A DNA stretch of 64,000 nucleotides from Xylanivirga thermophila (GCF_004138105.1 NZ_RXHQ01000007.1:1-64000); one strand, 5' to 3'. Counted from the stretch's first letter, positions 1 to 10,244 are shown. The notes: generated from the letters alone by a model not told the origin. A program made the numbers and translations.

Positions 1-14
1 AGTTTCTTGCCCAT
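1..14 (-). CDS. Possible start of a gene running off the window edge
   Basis: On the minus strand an ATG at 14-12 opens a frame reading M-G-K-K-L before the window ends. A GTGAGG element lies about 10 bases upstream, which is acceptable as a ribosome binding site. Only five codons are visible, so no function can be given. It is the only evidence for what lies beyond the truncated sensor gene at 112-1098. Confidence 0.25.
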
Positions 15-111
15 ATTAATATAACCTCACTTTTCTATATCTATGGACAATAGTTTACTACAAAAGGCTATACAATCTCATCGGTAATTTTTTCATTGGC
101 TAAATGTTCCT

Positions 112-1098
112 TCATGCTTTTGCCGTGACCCCTAATATTAGGCAAAATAGCGATAAACTTAAAGTAAAGGTTTTAGTTCGATTTATCTCAGCCAAAAATA
201 TGCTTTTAGGCATAACCATAACATATTTCCAATTGTTTTGCTCAGATGTATGGCATAGTACAGTAACTTCATCCCTACCCATGCTATAATCAAATATACT
301 GCTAGATAAGCTTATCTGTTTTTTGATTTCATTTGGTAAAAGAGGTGCCTCTTTAGACGTAAGTATCGTTTCTCCATTTTTATCAATTATATAGATATAA
401 GCTCCCGCTGCCCAATGCATCTTATCTATCATGCCGCTTATCTTTTCTTCATCTATTAATATAATTAATTGTCCAAGTGGCCTATCACTTCTATTTATGG
501 GAATTGACTGAACAAAAGTTATTACCCTATGTTTCTCTGAATTATAGGCATTTAGTTGTCTAGAAGGCAAATAAGTATGAAAATGATATTTTGATAAAAC
601 TTCATCTTGCCAGCTACTATATTCTACTCCTTCATAACTGTACATAATGTCATAAAATCGCTGCGATGGAAATTTCACTGTTGCTGTAACTACTTGGTCT
701 GTATTATAAAAATATATATAATAATCGTAGATAAACTCATTTTTAGGGTAGTTCATCATGTCTTCCATTATATCTTTATAAGAAAATATATAATCATTTC
801 CCTTAATCAATATGGCTAGCTTTTTATCAAATACTATATTGTTACTTAATTCATATACCTGTCTTAACTTATTATCCATATCTATCTGTAGTTGTTCAAG
901 CATAGCAAAGCTAGATCGTTTTATATTTTCCAATGTATTCTTTTCCATCCTCTGGTAGTATATTACATTGCTGGTCATAGATAATAGAAGTATTATTATA
1001 TATGAAATTGAAAATATTAGAAACACACTCCTTTTCATTTTTGTATGCCTTATATCTTCCATTAACTTTGTAAACCGTTTGAAAAGCAATGTACCCAC
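112..1098 (-). pseudogene. Truncated membrane sensor protein (AraC-regulator or sensor-kinase N-terminus)
   Basis: About 328 codons encode a first membrane helix (about residues 24-45) and a long extracytoplasmic sensor region (about 46-300) of the kind at the N-terminus of clostridial AraC-type regulators and YesM-type kinases. The frame stops inside what should be the second membrane helix, with no HAMP, kinase or helix-turn-helix domain following. Just past this point another frame reads as a short hydrophilic protein tail (...MKEHLANEKITDEIV) ending at 68, as if a deletion fused this gene to the end of an unrelated one. The start is uncertain: GTG at 1098, or TTG at 1089 with a better-spaced AGGGTGGG. 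It cannot be a complete receptor. Confidence 0.6.
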
Positions 1099-1244
1099 CC
1101 TTTCAATTATATAAACCTATTGTTTGAATTCACCATAAATTATAGATCAAGCATAATACACTAACTATTTAGTTACTAATATTATAATATAATTTCTACT
1201 TATTTTAAATACTAAAATTTTTATATAAAAAGTACTCATAATAA

Positions 1245-1293
1245 CATAAGGATATATTAAAGGACATTAAATGTCCTTTAATATATCCTTATG
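1245..1293 (-). terminator. 49-bp perfect palindrome ending the acn-gntR operon
   Basis: A perfect inverted repeat centred on 1269 (24-nt arms) contains the last codons and stop of the GntR-family gene. On the minus strand it is followed by a short T-rich stretch (TACTTTTTATA), so it fits an intrinsic terminator formed from coding sequence. A regulator-binding role is possible but less likely. Confidence 0.7.
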
Positions 1294-1950
1294 AGTGTGC
1301 AAATTTTGACTTGCCTGGGAGATATGATTTATCATAAGCAGCTCCCCACTTTTTGCATCACCTTTTTTAAATGCTTCAAGAATTGCCTTGTGTTCTTCTA
1401 ATGCCCGCTCTGCCCGTTTGGGTACCTTATATGAACCTAGCCGAGCCCTTTCTATATAGCGCAGTAAACTCCTCAATGTATGTTTTAATACCTTGCTATT
1501 AGATGCATCATATATAGTTTCATGAAACCTGGTATCTAGTTCTGTCAAGCGCTCCATATCATTCTTTCCAGTAGCATGCTCCATTAAACTAACAATCTCT
1601 TCAAGTTCCTTTAGCTGATTTGGAGAGATACGCAATACGCCCCAACGTACCGCTAAACCTTCCATAGTAGATCTAATAGTATATATATCCTCTATATCCT
1701 GCTCAGTAATCTCCGTTACAAACACGCCTTTATTAGGCACATATACTACCAAGCCTTCCAGTTCTAACTGTCTCAATGCTTCTCTCACTGGTGTTCTGCT
1801 AACTCCAAGTTCTTCTGCAAGCTTAGTCTCTACCAGTCCCTCACCAGGATGATACTTACCATTTATGATATCCTGCTGCAACCTATTAAATATACGCCCC
1901 CTAAGTGAATTTTGTTCATAGGCGTCTGTCTCCCAGAAATTTTTTGCCAA
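1267..1950 (-). CDS. GntR-family (FadR/FCD subfamily) transcriptional regulator
   Basis: A 227-residue protein with an N-terminal winged helix (about residues 15-80; 'TKLAEELGVSRTPVREALRQLE' region is the recognition segment) and a C-terminal all-helical FCD ligand-binding domain (about 90-220). The domain keeps the spaced Asp/His residues (for example D-T-R-F-H-E) that bind a metal and a carboxylate ligand in this family. It starts 22 bp after the aconitase gene and shares its transcript. A perfect palindrome overlapping the shared promoter (3928-3945) is the obvious operator, which implies autoregulation. The ligand is inferred to be a tri- or dicarboxylic acid because of the neighbour; the sequence does not show this directly. 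Confidence 0.9.
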   Translation of the reverse strand: MAKNFWETDAYEQNSLRGRIFNRLQQDIINGKYHPGEGLVETKLAEELGVSRTPVREALRQLELEGLVVYVPNKGVFVTEITEQDIEDIYTIRSTMEGLAVRWGVLRISPNQLKELEEIVSLMEHATGKNDMERLTELDTRFHETIYDASNSKVLKHTLRSLLRYIERARLGSYKVPKRAERALEEHKAILEAFKKGDAKSGELLMINHISQASQNLHTHKDILKDI

Positions 1951-1972
1951 GCCATTATTCCTCCCTTAAAGG

Positions 1973-3898
1973 CTATGCATTCTTTTTAGTATAATTTAAA
2001 AGTCCTCCTGCTAATATCACATTCTTAAGTCTAGGTGAAACTTCAAGTTTTACCTTAAACTCAATATCTTTTGTAATATTTTTTACAATTAGTGTATCGC
2101 CTTGTTTTATTTGATTCACTGCATCTTCTATAACTATATAATCGTCCCTGTCTATGGTATTATAATCATCTTCATTTACAAATACCAAAGGTAGTATACC
2201 AGAATTTATAAGATTGGACTTGTGTATTCGTGCAAAAGATTTTGCAATAACTCCTTTTATACCAAGGTATAAAGGTACCAATGCCGCATGCTCTCTGCTG
2301 GAACCCTGTCCATAATTATGTCCAGCTACTAAAAATCCTCCTCCCGCCTCCTTGGCCCTAGCTGGGAATCCCTTATCCACAGGTGTCAAACAATAATCCG
2401 ATAGATATGGTATATTTGATCTATAGGGAAGAAGCTTGGCATTTGATGGCATTATATGATCGGTAGTTATATTATCTTCCATCTTTAAAAGTACCGTTCC
2501 ACTCACCTTATCCTTTAACTCTTCATTTATAGGGAATGGCTTTATATTGGGCCCCCTCACTACTTCCACATCCTCCGCATGTTCAGCCGGTGAAATAACA
2601 GAATTATCATTTACTACAAATGTATCAGGCATATCGATTTCAGGATATTCACCTAATATTCTTGGATCTGTCAAAACTCCTGTAAGTGCAGTAGCCACTG
2701 CTACCTCAGGGCTAGCTAGATATACCTTTGCACTAACAGTACCACTTCGCCCATAGAAATTACGATTAAATGTACGTATAGATACTGCATCTGTAGCCGG
2801 TGCTTGTCCCATACCTATACAAGGTCCACATGCACATTCAAGCACCCTAGCGCCTGCATCCACCATATCAGCCAATGCACCATTTTTAGCAAGCATAGTA
2901 TATACCTGCTTGGAGCCTGGAGAAATAACCAAGCTAACATCTGGATGCACTGTTTTACCTTTGAGTATTTTTGCCACTCTCATAAGATCCAAATATGATG
3001 AATTTGTACAACTGCCTATAGCAACCTGATCCACCTTTATAGGTCCAACATTTTTTACACTGTCCACATTATCAGGACTATGGGGCTTTGCTATCAAAGG
3101 TTCCAAAGTACTTAGATCTATTTCAATCTCCTCATCATATTGGGCATCATAATCCGCACATATCTCTATCCACTCATCTTCCCTGTTCTGCGCCCGCATA
3201 AAGGCTCTAGTCATCTCATCACTTGGAAATATAGAAGTGGTAGCACCTAGCTCTGTGCCCATATTGGTTATCGTTGCCCGTTCCGGAACTGTAAGGGTAG
3301 ATACACCATCCCCGGCATACTCGAGTACTTTGCCCACACCACCTTTAACTGAAAGCTGTCTTAATATCTCAAGTATTACATCCTTTGCAGTTACCCATGG
3401 ATTAAGTTTGCCTTTCAATACTACCCTGCATACTCTGGGCATAGTAAGATAATAAGGTCCTCCCGCCATAGCAACTGCTACATCTAGCCCTCCAGCACCA
3501 ATAGCCAACATACCTATACCGCCTGCTGTAGGTGTATGACTGTCAGAACCTAAAAGGGTCCAGCCCGGTCTATCAAAACGCTCTAGATTAACCTGATGGC
3601 ATATACCATTGCCAGGTCTTGAAAAATAAACACCATGTTTTGATGCCACAGTTTGTATATATTTATGATCATCTGCATTTTCAAATCCAGCTTGCAGCAT
3701 ATTATGATCTACATAGGCTACAGATCGTTTTGTTTTAACCCTTGGCACCCCCATTGCTTCATATTGTAGATATGCCATGGTCCCGGTAGAATCCTGAGTC
3801 AGGGTTTGATCAATGGTAATAGCAATCTCCTTACCTGACTTCATAGTACCGCTTATCAAATGCTTTTCTATTATCTTTTCTACGATGTTTTTACCCAT
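1973..3898 (-). CDS. Aconitate hydratase (short, single-chain bacterial type)
   Basis: A 641-residue iron-sulfur hydro-lyase that interconverts citrate and isocitrate through cis-aconitate. The three cluster-binding cysteines are visible in 'SCTNSS' and in 'CACGPCIGMG'. The swivel domain with 'GQGSSREHAALVP' lies near the C-terminus (about residue 535). At 641 residues it is shorter than the roughly 900-residue AcnA proteins and matches the Aquifex-type aconitase group, which resembles LeuC plus LeuD in one chain. An isopropylmalate or homoaconitate role cannot be excluded by eye. ATG at 3898 has AAGGAGG upstream. It is the first gene of an operon with the GntR regulator. Confidence 0.88.
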   Translation of the reverse strand: MGKNIVEKIIEKHLISGTMKSGKEIAITIDQTLTQDSTGTMAYLQYEAMGVPRVKTKRSVAYVDHNMLQAGFENADDHKYIQTVASKHGVYFSRPGNGICHQVNLERFDRPGWTLLGSDSHTPTAGGIGMLAIGAGGLDVAVAMAGGPYYLTMPRVCRVVLKGKLNPWVTAKDVILEILRQLSVKGGVGKVLEYAGDGVSTLTVPERATITNMGTELGATTSIFPSDEMTRAFMRAQNREDEWIEICADYDAQYDEEIEIDLSTLEPLIAKPHSPDNVDSVKNVGPIKVDQVAIGSCTNSSYLDLMRVAKILKGKTVHPDVSLVISPGSKQVYTMLAKNGALADMVDAGARVLECACGPCIGMGQAPATDAVSIRTFNRNFYGRSGTVSAKVYLASPEVAVATALTGVLTDPRILGEYPEIDMPDTFVVNDNSVISPAEHAEDVEVVRGPNIKPFPINEELKDKVSGTVLLKMEDNITTDHIMPSNAKLLPYRSNIPYLSDYCLTPVDKGFPARAKEAGGGFLVAGHNYGQGSSREHAALVPLYLGIKGVIAKSFARIHKSNLINSGILPLVFVNEDDYNTIDRDDYIVIEDAVNQIKQGDTLIVKNITKDIEFKVKLEVSPRLKNVILAGGLLNYTKKNA

Positions 3899-3927
3899 AT
3901 CTAACCTCCTTACGCTTGATATCTAGC

Positions 3928-3959
3928 ATTATTGTATACAATAATACACATGGTGTCAA
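3928..3959 (-). promoter_or_regulatory. acn promoter overlapped by an 18-bp operator-like palindrome
   Basis: On the minus strand, TTGACA (3959-3954), a 17-bp spacer and TACAAT (3936-3931) form a near-consensus sigma-A promoter. The perfect palindrome attattgtatacaataat (3928-3945) covers the -10 box. Its TTGTATACAA core resembles operators of several FadR-subfamily GntR regulators. Repression of the acn-gntR operon by its own regulator is inferred from this overlap. Confidence 0.75.
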
Positions 3960-4042
3960 TTAGGAAGTTTCCTTTGCTATTCTTCCAAAAAAGTGCTATA
4001 ATATGTCATAAATACGAGTATTATGGGGAGGTAGGAAATTAC

Positions 4043-5314
4043 ATGCAGTCAACAGAGAAAAGCTTTTTCACCAGATCTACAGCTTGGATCGTAAAAAAAC
4101 CAATGCTTGCAGCCGGTATAATATCCATAGGTTTTACCATTCTGATTAAATTGATAGCAAGACTTACCTGGGGACAATTTTTCATAGTATTAGCCTTCAA
4201 TATGTTTGCGCTTATGGGGATAGCTTATGTAATAAGCAAAAATGCTAGCAACAAACTAGACTCAATGGTATATATAATGGACAGAATAAAAAAACGTGAT
4301 TTCAAGCAAACCTTAGATGTAAATGAATTTCAGGGTATTGAATCAGTGCCTATGACTTTTAACAGCATGGTAGAAGAGCTACGCAATATAATGGTATCCC
4401 TGAAGGATATATCTGTTAAACTGGTAGGCTCATCCAATATGTTAAGTGACAACTCTGGCAAGGTAAATGCTGCCATCGATGATATATCGGCAACTATGAA
4501 TGAAATAGCCCATGGTGCCTCTGAACAGGCCGCTGAAGCTGAGCGTGGTGTAAGTCTTATAACCAATCTGGCTGATGAGATCAATAATGTCCATAACTAT
4601 TCAAATAAGGTAGTAAAATCATCAAATGGCATGAAAAATCTCACAAAAGAAGGCATAGAAGCAGTAGATACATTAAAACATGCAAGTGAAGAGAGCATTG
4701 ATGCTTCTTTAGAAGTAGCAAAATTCATAGATAGTTCAATAAACAGGGCTCAAAATATCGGTGAATTTGTATCCACAATCAATCAGATTGCAGAACAAAC
4801 AAATCTCCTTGCATTAAACGCAGCCATAGAGGCTGCAAGGGCGGGAGAAGCAGGTAAGGGATTTGCTGTAGTAGCAGATGAAATTCGGAAACTGGCTGAC
4901 AACAGTAAAAATGCTACTGAACAAGTAGAGGTACTTATGGAGCAGATAGTAAAAGAAGCAGATAATGCACACAGTATATTGACCTCCATAAATACCGTTA
5001 TGGATGAACAGTCAAAGGCAGTAGAAAATACATCAAGTACCTTTTCCGATATAGCACAAAGTGTTGAAAATGTAATCACTGAGATAGACAGGGTAACAAA
5101 AGCCATAGCAGTAATGGAAGAGAATAAAAACAATGCCATAGATGCAATACAAAATATATCCGCAGTATCTGAAGAAGCTGCTGCATCTAGTGAAGAAGTT
5201 GCTGCAAGCACTCAGACCCAGAAGGATTTTATGCAAGAGATGGTAAACTCCACACGTATGCTGAACGAATTAGCACTCGAATTAAAACGCCATGTGGAAT
5301 CATACAACGTATAA
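4043..5314 (+). CDS. Methyl-accepting chemotaxis protein, no periplasmic sensor
   Basis: A 423-residue chemoreceptor. Two adjacent membrane helices (about residues 15-60) leave almost no extracellular loop, so the signal must be sensed in the membrane or cytoplasm. A HAMP-like linker follows, then the signalling domain with the conserved hairpin tip '[20 protein letters not shown]' at about residue 280. It would dock to CheA/CheW. An upstream ATG at 3932 extends the frame, but ATG at 4043 is chosen because GGGGAGGTAGG sits 7 bp before it. A TATAAT at 3997-4002 is a likely -10 box. The gene is divergent from acn and is one of few plus-strand genes here. Confidence 0.92.
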   Translation: MQSTEKSFFTRSTAWIVKKPMLAAGIISIGFTILIKLIARLTWGQFFIVLAFNMFALMGIAYVISKNASNKLDSMVYIMDRIKKRDFKQTLDVNEFQGIESVPMTFNSMVEELRNIMVSLKDISVKLVGSSNMLSDNSGKVNAAIDDISATMNEIAHGASEQAAEAERGVSLITNLADEINNVHNYSNKVVKSSNGMKNLTKEGIEAVDTLKHASEESIDASLEVAKFIDSSINRAQNIGEFVSTINQIAEQTNLLALNAAIEAARAGEAGKGFAVVADEIRKLADNSKNATEQVEVLMEQIVKEADNAHSILTSINTVMDEQSKAVENTSSTFSDIAQSVENVITEIDRVTKAIAVMEENKNNAIDAIQNISAVSEEAAASSEEVAASTQTQKDFMQEMVNSTRMLNELALELKRHVESYNV

Positions 5315-5321
5315 TACATAT

Positions 5322-5353
5322 AAAAAAATGGAGCAAATTTGCTCCATTTTTTT
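5322..5353. terminator. Bidirectional terminator between chemoreceptor gene and purL
   Basis: A perfect inverted repeat (A-tract, ATGGAGCAAA, TTTGCTCCAT, T-tract) has an oligo-T run in both directions and sits between two convergent genes. It serves both. Confidence 0.9.
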
Positions 5354-5361
5354 ATTCCTAT

Positions 5362-8300
5362 TTATTTAAAATATCTAACTCCCGCCTCAAATATCCCTTG
5401 ATCCTTTTCACCTTTTATATTCATATATAAGCCATTTCCTATACGCTCTGAATGTCCCATCTTCCCAAGTATGCGCCCATCAGGACTTGTTATACCCTCC
5501 ACAGCCCACATGGATCCATTTGGATTATGCGGCATATCATATGTTGGGTTTCCATCCAAATCCACATACTGGGTAGCAATTTGACCATTTTTCATCATAT
5601 CTTCCAGTTCCAAATCCGATGCTACAAATCTACCTTCGCCATGGGATATGGGAAGCGTATGCATATCACCTTCATTGACATTCATAAACCATGGTGACCT
5701 GGTAGATACCACTTTTGTACGCACCATACAGGACATATGCCGACCTATTGTATTGTATGTCAATGTCGGGCTATCCGCCTTTAGCTCCCTTATCTCGCCA
5801 TATGGTACCAATCCCAACTTAACAAGGGCTTGAAAACCATTACATATACCTAGCATCAGTCCATCCCTATTCTTCAGCATATCCATCACCGCATCGGACA
5901 CCTTTTGATTTCTAAAGGCAGTGGCTATAAATTTCCCTGAACCATCCGGTTCATCTCCACCGCTAAATCCACCAGGTAACATTATAATTTGGGCATTATT
6001 TATTCTTTTAACCAATTCATCTAGTGAATCTTCTATATGTTTTGGTGTCAGATTTCTAAATACAAATACATCCACCAATGCTCCCGCCTTCTCAAAGGCC
6101 TTTTTGCTATCGTACTCACAGTTGGTACCCGGAAATACGGGAATCAATACCCTTGGTTTTGCTATCTTTTCCTTTGAATATATAAAAGTCTGTTTATCAG
6201 ATTTAATGCTTAGTATACTATTATCTGTATGCCCCTTTACTTTGGTTGGGAAGACCGTTTCCAAGGGTTTTTCCCAAGCCGCTATGGCATCTTCAATGGA
6301 TATAATGTTATCATCTAAAACGATCTTTCTATCCTCAGTGGTATCTCCCAATAGTTTATAGTCAATGCCATTCAGTAATGTATCCACATCCTCATTAGTC
6401 CCTATTTCTACTATCAAAGATCCGTATGCAGGATTAAATATATCATTTTTATCTACACAATTATTAAATTTGAAACCTATCTTGTTCCCAAAGCACATCT
6501 TAGATATGGCCTCACATACTCCTCCATACCTTATGCTTTGAGCAGACAATATCCTGTTATCATTTATAAGTTCATATATCCTCGTATACATAGCATCTAG
6601 CTTTTTAAAATCAGGAAGATGGGCATCATCCCTTACAAGCGGAAGATATACCACTTTGCTTCCAGCATTTTTAAACTCTGGAGATAATACATTTTTTATA
6701 AGAGTAGGACATACAGCAAATGCTACCAGTGTAGGAGGTACATCCAAATCGTTAAAGCTGCCTGACATACTATCCTTACCACCGATTGCCGGGAGTCCCA
6801 ATTGCATCTGGGCATAATATGCACCCATAAGTGCTGAAAATGGCTTACCCCATCTCTTAGGATCATTGCCCAAACGTTCGAAATATTCCTGAAGGGTTAA
6901 ACGTACCTTTTTATAGTCTCCTCCCATTGCTACTACCTTGGCAACAGCCTCTACTATGGCATATACAGCACCATGGAATGGACTCCACTTTGCTATATTG
7001 GGATTGTATCCATATGTCATTAGGGTAGTGGTAGTAGTATCTCCTTCCAATACCGGTACCTTCGCTGCCATACCCTCTGCTGGTGTAAGCTGATATTTCC
7101 CGCCAAATGGCATGAGTACCGTACCTGCACCTATTGTGCTGTCAAACCTTTCTGCCAAACCCTTTTGACTGCATATATTAAGATCCTGAAGCTTTTGAAG
7201 CCACATATCCCCTATATCATCTCCGGCATATGATGCGTTAAAGGGCACATTTTCATGATCGGGGGCTAATACCTCTACCGTTGTCCGCTGGGATGCTCCA
7301 TTACTATCCAAAAAATCCCGGCTGATATTTACTATTGTATTATCCCTCCATACCATCCTTAGCCTTTCCTCTTCTGTAACATATGCAACTAATGTAGCCT
7401 CTAAATTTTCTTCTTCTGCAGCCCTTATAAATTTCTCGGCATCATCCTTAGATATGAGCACCGCCATGCGCTCCTGGGATTCTGATATTGCAAGCTCCGT
7501 ACCATCCAATCCCTCATATTTTTTAGGCACCGTATCCAAGTTTATAAAAAGTCCAGGGGCCAATTCGCCTATAGCCACCGATACTCCCCCTGCACCAAAA
7601 TCATTACATTTTTTTATCATACGGGTAACATCGGGGTTTCTAAACAATCTTTGTATTTTCCGCTCTTCTAGGGGATTTCCCTTTTGCACCTCTGCACCAC
7701 AACTCTCCAAAGACTCTTCGGTATGAGCCTTTGATGAACCGGTTGCACCACCGCATCCATCTCTTCCTGTCCGACCGCCTAATAATATAACCACATCACC
7801 AGATACAGGTCTTTTTCTTACTACATTTTCTCTTGGAGCTGCGCCTATAACTGCCCCCAATTCCATACGCTTAGCTACATATCCCTCATCGTATATCTCC
7901 ACTACCTGACCGGTAGATAGGCCTATTTGGTTTCCGTATGAACTATAGCCTGCTGCTGCACCATTTGTAATCTTCCGCTGCGGAAGCTTGCCAGGCAAAG
8001 TATCTTTAAGAGGAATCCTTGGATCACCACTTCCAGTTATTCTCATAGCTTGATATACATATGCCCTGCCAGATAACGGATCCCGTATGGCACCCCCCAG
8101 ACAGGTAGCTGCACCGCCAAATGGTTCTATTTCCGTTGGATGATTGTGAGTCTCATTTTTAAACATTATGAGCCATTCTTCAATTTTTCCATCCCTGTCT
8201 ACGGGCACCACTATACTACAGGCATTTATCTCATCTGATTCATCCAAATCATCTAGCATACCCTGCTTCTTAATGGCCTTCATTGCAATGGTGGCCATAT

Positions 8301-9126
8301 CCATTAGACATATATCTTTTGCCTTTCTTCCGTCATATACATAATCCCTGGTTTTCATATATCCTTCATACGCAGATTTTATAGGTTTTGCAAGCGGATC
8401 ATCGGATATCTTTATTTCTTCTATTTTGGTTAGAAAAGTAGTATGGCGGCAATGATCGGACCAATAGGTATCCAATACCCTTATCTCTGTTATAGTAGGG
8501 TCCCTTTTTTCTTCATCTCTAAAATAGCGCTGACAAAATCTAATGTCGTCTATGGACATGGCAAGACCTAAATCATCAATCATGTCCTTTAGCTCATCTT
8601 GAGATAGGTATATAAAACCATCTATACTATCCACATCCTGTGGTACATCTGCATAAAGCTCAATTGTAGATGGTTTTTCAAGGCTGGCTTCCCTCGATTC
8701 TACTGGATTAATGCAATAGTTCTTAATCCTTTGAAATTGCTCTTTTGATATATCGCCCTCTAGGACTATAAGTTTTGCTGTCCGTACTATGGGCTTGTCC
8801 CCCTGGGTCAATATCTGTATACATTGGGCAGCACTATCTGCCCTTTGGTCATATTGTCCAGGCAGATATTCTATGGCAAAGGCCTCGCCTTCTATATCAA
8901 TCTCTTCATCCCATACTTTATCTACAGGCGGTTCTGAAAATATAGTACCCTTTGCAAGATTGTATACCTCATCTGAAATGCCCGATACATCATATCTATT
9001 TATTATGCGTACATCCGTTAGTGCTTCTATTCCCAAATTGTCATGAAGGTCATTATAGAGATTTCGAGCCTCTACCGCATATGTCCCTCTCTTCTCCACA
9101 AAAATACGTCTAACATGCCCATTCAT
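5362..9126 (-). CDS. purL: Phosphoribosylformylglycinamidine synthase, large fused form
   Basis: A 1254-residue enzyme of de novo purine synthesis that converts FGAR, glutamine and ATP to FGAM. The N-terminal PurS-like part is followed by two AIR-synthase-type halves (for example 'DYWSDHCRHTTF', 'FKNETHNHPTEIEPFGGAATC'). From about residue 1000 there is a class I glutaminase with its Cys in 'LGICNGFQ' and a His/Glu region at 'SHGEGRF'. PurL and PurQ are therefore one chain, as in the clostridial long form. ATG at 9126 is chosen over 9153 because GGGGGA lies 6 bp upstream and a TATAAT-like box overlaps the more distal ATG. It stands alone, not in a pur operon, divergent from a LysR regulator. 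Confidence 0.96.
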   Translation of the reverse strand: MNGHVRRIFVEKRGTYAVEARNLYNDLHDNLGIEALTDVRIINRYDVSGISDEVYNLAKGTIFSEPPVDKVWDEEIDIEGEAFAIEYLPGQYDQRADSAAQCIQILTQGDKPIVRTAKLIVLEGDISKEQFQRIKNYCINPVESREASLEKPSTIELYADVPQDVDSIDGFIYLSQDELKDMIDDLGLAMSIDDIRFCQRYFRDEEKRDPTITEIRVLDTYWSDHCRHTTFLTKIEEIKISDDPLAKPIKSAYEGYMKTRDYVYDGRKAKDICLMDMATIAMKAIKKQGMLDDLDESDEINACSIVVPVDRDGKIEEWLIMFKNETHNHPTEIEPFGGAATCLGGAIRDPLSGRAYVYQAMRITGSGDPRIPLKDTLPGKLPQRKITNGAAAGYSSYGNQIGLSTGQVVEIYDEGYVAKRMELGAVIGAAPRENVVRKRPVSGDVVILLGGRTGRDGCGGATGSSKAHTEESLESCGAEVQKGNPLEERKIQRLFRNPDVTRMIKKCNDFGAGGVSVAIGELAPGLFINLDTVPKKYEGLDGTELAISESQERMAVLISKDDAEKFIRAAEEENLEATLVAYVTEEERLRMVWRDNTIVNISRDFLDSNGASQRTTVEVLAPDHENVPFNASYAGDDIGDMWLQKLQDLNICSQKGLAERFDSTIGAGTVLMPFGGKYQLTPAEGMAAKVPVLEGDTTTTTLMTYGYNPNIAKWSPFHGAVYAIVEAVAKVVAMGGDYKKVRLTLQEYFERLGNDPKRWGKPFSALMGAYYAQMQLGLPAIGGKDSMSGSFNDLDVPPTLVAFAVCPTLIKNVLSPEFKNAGSKVVYLPLVRDDAHLPDFKKLDAMYTRIYELINDNRILSAQSIRYGGVCEAISKMCFGNKIGFKFNNCVDKNDIFNPAYGSLIVEIGTNEDVDTLLNGIDYKLLGDTTEDRKIVLDDNIISIEDAIAAWEKPLETVFPTKVKGHTDNSILSIKSDKQTFIYSKEKIAKPRVLIPVFPGTNCEYDSKKAFEKAGALVDVFVFRNLTPKHIEDSLDELVKRINNAQIIMLPGGFSGGDEPDGSGKFIATAFRNQKVSDAVMDMLKNRDGLMLGICNGFQALVKLGLVPYGEIRELKADSPTLTYNTIGRHMSCMVRTKVVSTRSPWFMNVNEGDMHTLPISHGEGRFVASDLELEDMMKNGQIATQYVDLDGNPTYDMPHNPNGSMWAVEGITSPDGRILGKMGHSERIGNGLYMNIKGEKDQGIFEAGVRYFK

Positions 9127-9221
9127 AGGAAATCCCCCTTTTTTATTTTTCATCTTTATTATATTATGTTATAATATATAAGTAAAATTAATATTTCTAA
9201 TCATTTGTATTAGGAGGGCTT

Positions 9222-10097
9222 ATGAATATAAATTTTGAGCTATACAAGGTTTTCTATTTTGTTGCAAAATACAAAAGTTTTTCCCTGGCAGCTAAGAAGC
9301 TTTATATTACCCAGTCGGCAGTAAGCCAATCCATCAAGAATTTAGAGATGGCACTTGATAGTACCTTGTTTTATAGAAAAAACAAAAAAATATCCCTTAC
9401 CTATGAAGGTGAATTGCTGTTTGAACATGTAGAAAAGGCATATAATGCCCTAAATGCAGCGGAATATAAATTTGCAGAGATCCATGGACTAAAAACAGGT
9501 GAGATAAAAATAGGGGCAAGTGATACGGTATGCAAATACCATCTGATAGACTACCTTGAATCTTTTAATGAAAAACATCCAAATATAAAGATCCAAGTGA
9601 TAAATAGAACTTCTCCCCAGATAATAGACCTCTTAAAAAGACAATCCATAGATATGGGTATAATAACACTGCCTGTTGATAATAAAGACATAGATATACT
9701 GAATTTTGCAGAAGTTCAGGATATATTTGTGGCATCATATAAATTTGCCCCATTAAAAGAACAAGTCCTTACATTTGAAGATCTGTCGAAATATCCACTG
9801 CTCTTTTTAGAAAAGAACAGTCAAACAAGGCAGAATATGGATCTATGGTTTAAAAAAGAAGGAGTACATATTACTCCTGAAATAGAACTAGAAAGTATAG
9901 ACTTGCTACTTGAATTTGCAAAGATAGGTTTAGGCATTTCCTGTGTACTAAGAGACAGTGCCATTAGTGCTATTGAAAAAAAGCAGTTATTCGAAGTAAG
10001 GACAATTAAAAGGCTTCCTCCCAGACATCTGGGTATATGCACCTTAAAAGATGTTCCCCTGTCTAAGGCGGCACAAGCTTTTATAGGTGGGCTTTGA
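9222..10097 (+). CDS. LysR-family transcriptional regulator
   Basis: A 291-residue regulator. The N-terminal winged helix (about residues 1-65) includes 'FSLAAKKLYITQSAVSQSIKNLE'-type sequence, and residues 90-290 form the periplasmic-binding-protein-like effector domain. It is close to the CysL/YwfK type, but the effector is unknown. AGGAGGG precedes the ATG. It shares a 95-bp divergent promoter region with purL, so it may control that gene. Its last 14 codons are duplicated at 16702-16743 next to the HAD phosphatase gene. Before the 6.6-kb island arrived, it therefore most likely ended convergently against that gene. Confidence 0.93.
   Translation: MNINFELYKVFYFVAKYKSFSLAAKKLYITQSAVSQSIKNLEMALDSTLFYRKNKKISLTYEGELLFEHVEKAYNALNAAEYKFAEIHGLKTGEIKIGASDTVCKYHLIDYLESFNEKHPNIKIQVINRTSPQIIDLLKRQSIDMGIITLPVDNKDIDILNFAEVQDIFVASYKFAPLKEQVLTFEDLSKYPLLFLEKNSQTRQNMDLWFKKEGVHITPEIELESIDLLLEFAKIGLGISCVLRDSAISAIEKKQLFEVRTIKRLPPRHLGICTLKDVPLSKAAQAFIGGL
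10056..10097 (+). repeat. Direct repeat, left copy, at the end of the LysR gene
   Basis: 42 bp identical to 16702-16743 except for one synonymous change (A at 10085, C in the right copy). It encodes the last 13 residues and stop of the LysR regulator. With the right copy it bounds the island. The left copy lacks the upstream hairpin arm present at 16691-16703. Confidence 0.9.
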
Positions 10098-10244
10098 GCT
10101 TGTTTGCATGATAAGCCCGAATGATTACCTTAAGTCGTTTATTGTTAACTAAAAAGCTATTGATATCTTGCATTAAACTTGTTACTTCACTTCGTAGACG
10201 GTTAACGATATTAAGATTATATTGCAATTTAGACTTAACTTATT
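10081..10244 (-). pseudogene. Possible remnant reading frame at the island's left edge
   Basis: The gap after the LysR gene holds about 50 open minus-strand codons with a protein-like composition (...NIVNRLRSEVTSLMQDIN...) that end in the LysR repeat. An in-frame stop lies just upstream and no ribosome binding site was found, so this would be a gene tail left by rearrangement. I do not recognise the family and it may not be coding. Confidence 0.25.

Noticed and set aside
112-1098. Intact AraC regulator or sensor kinase
   Set aside because: No DNA-binding or kinase domain follows in any frame before the window edge.
9127-9221. Purine riboswitch ahead of purL, and likewise ahead of adenine deaminase
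   Set aside because: The gaps are short and lack the conserved purine-aptamer loops.
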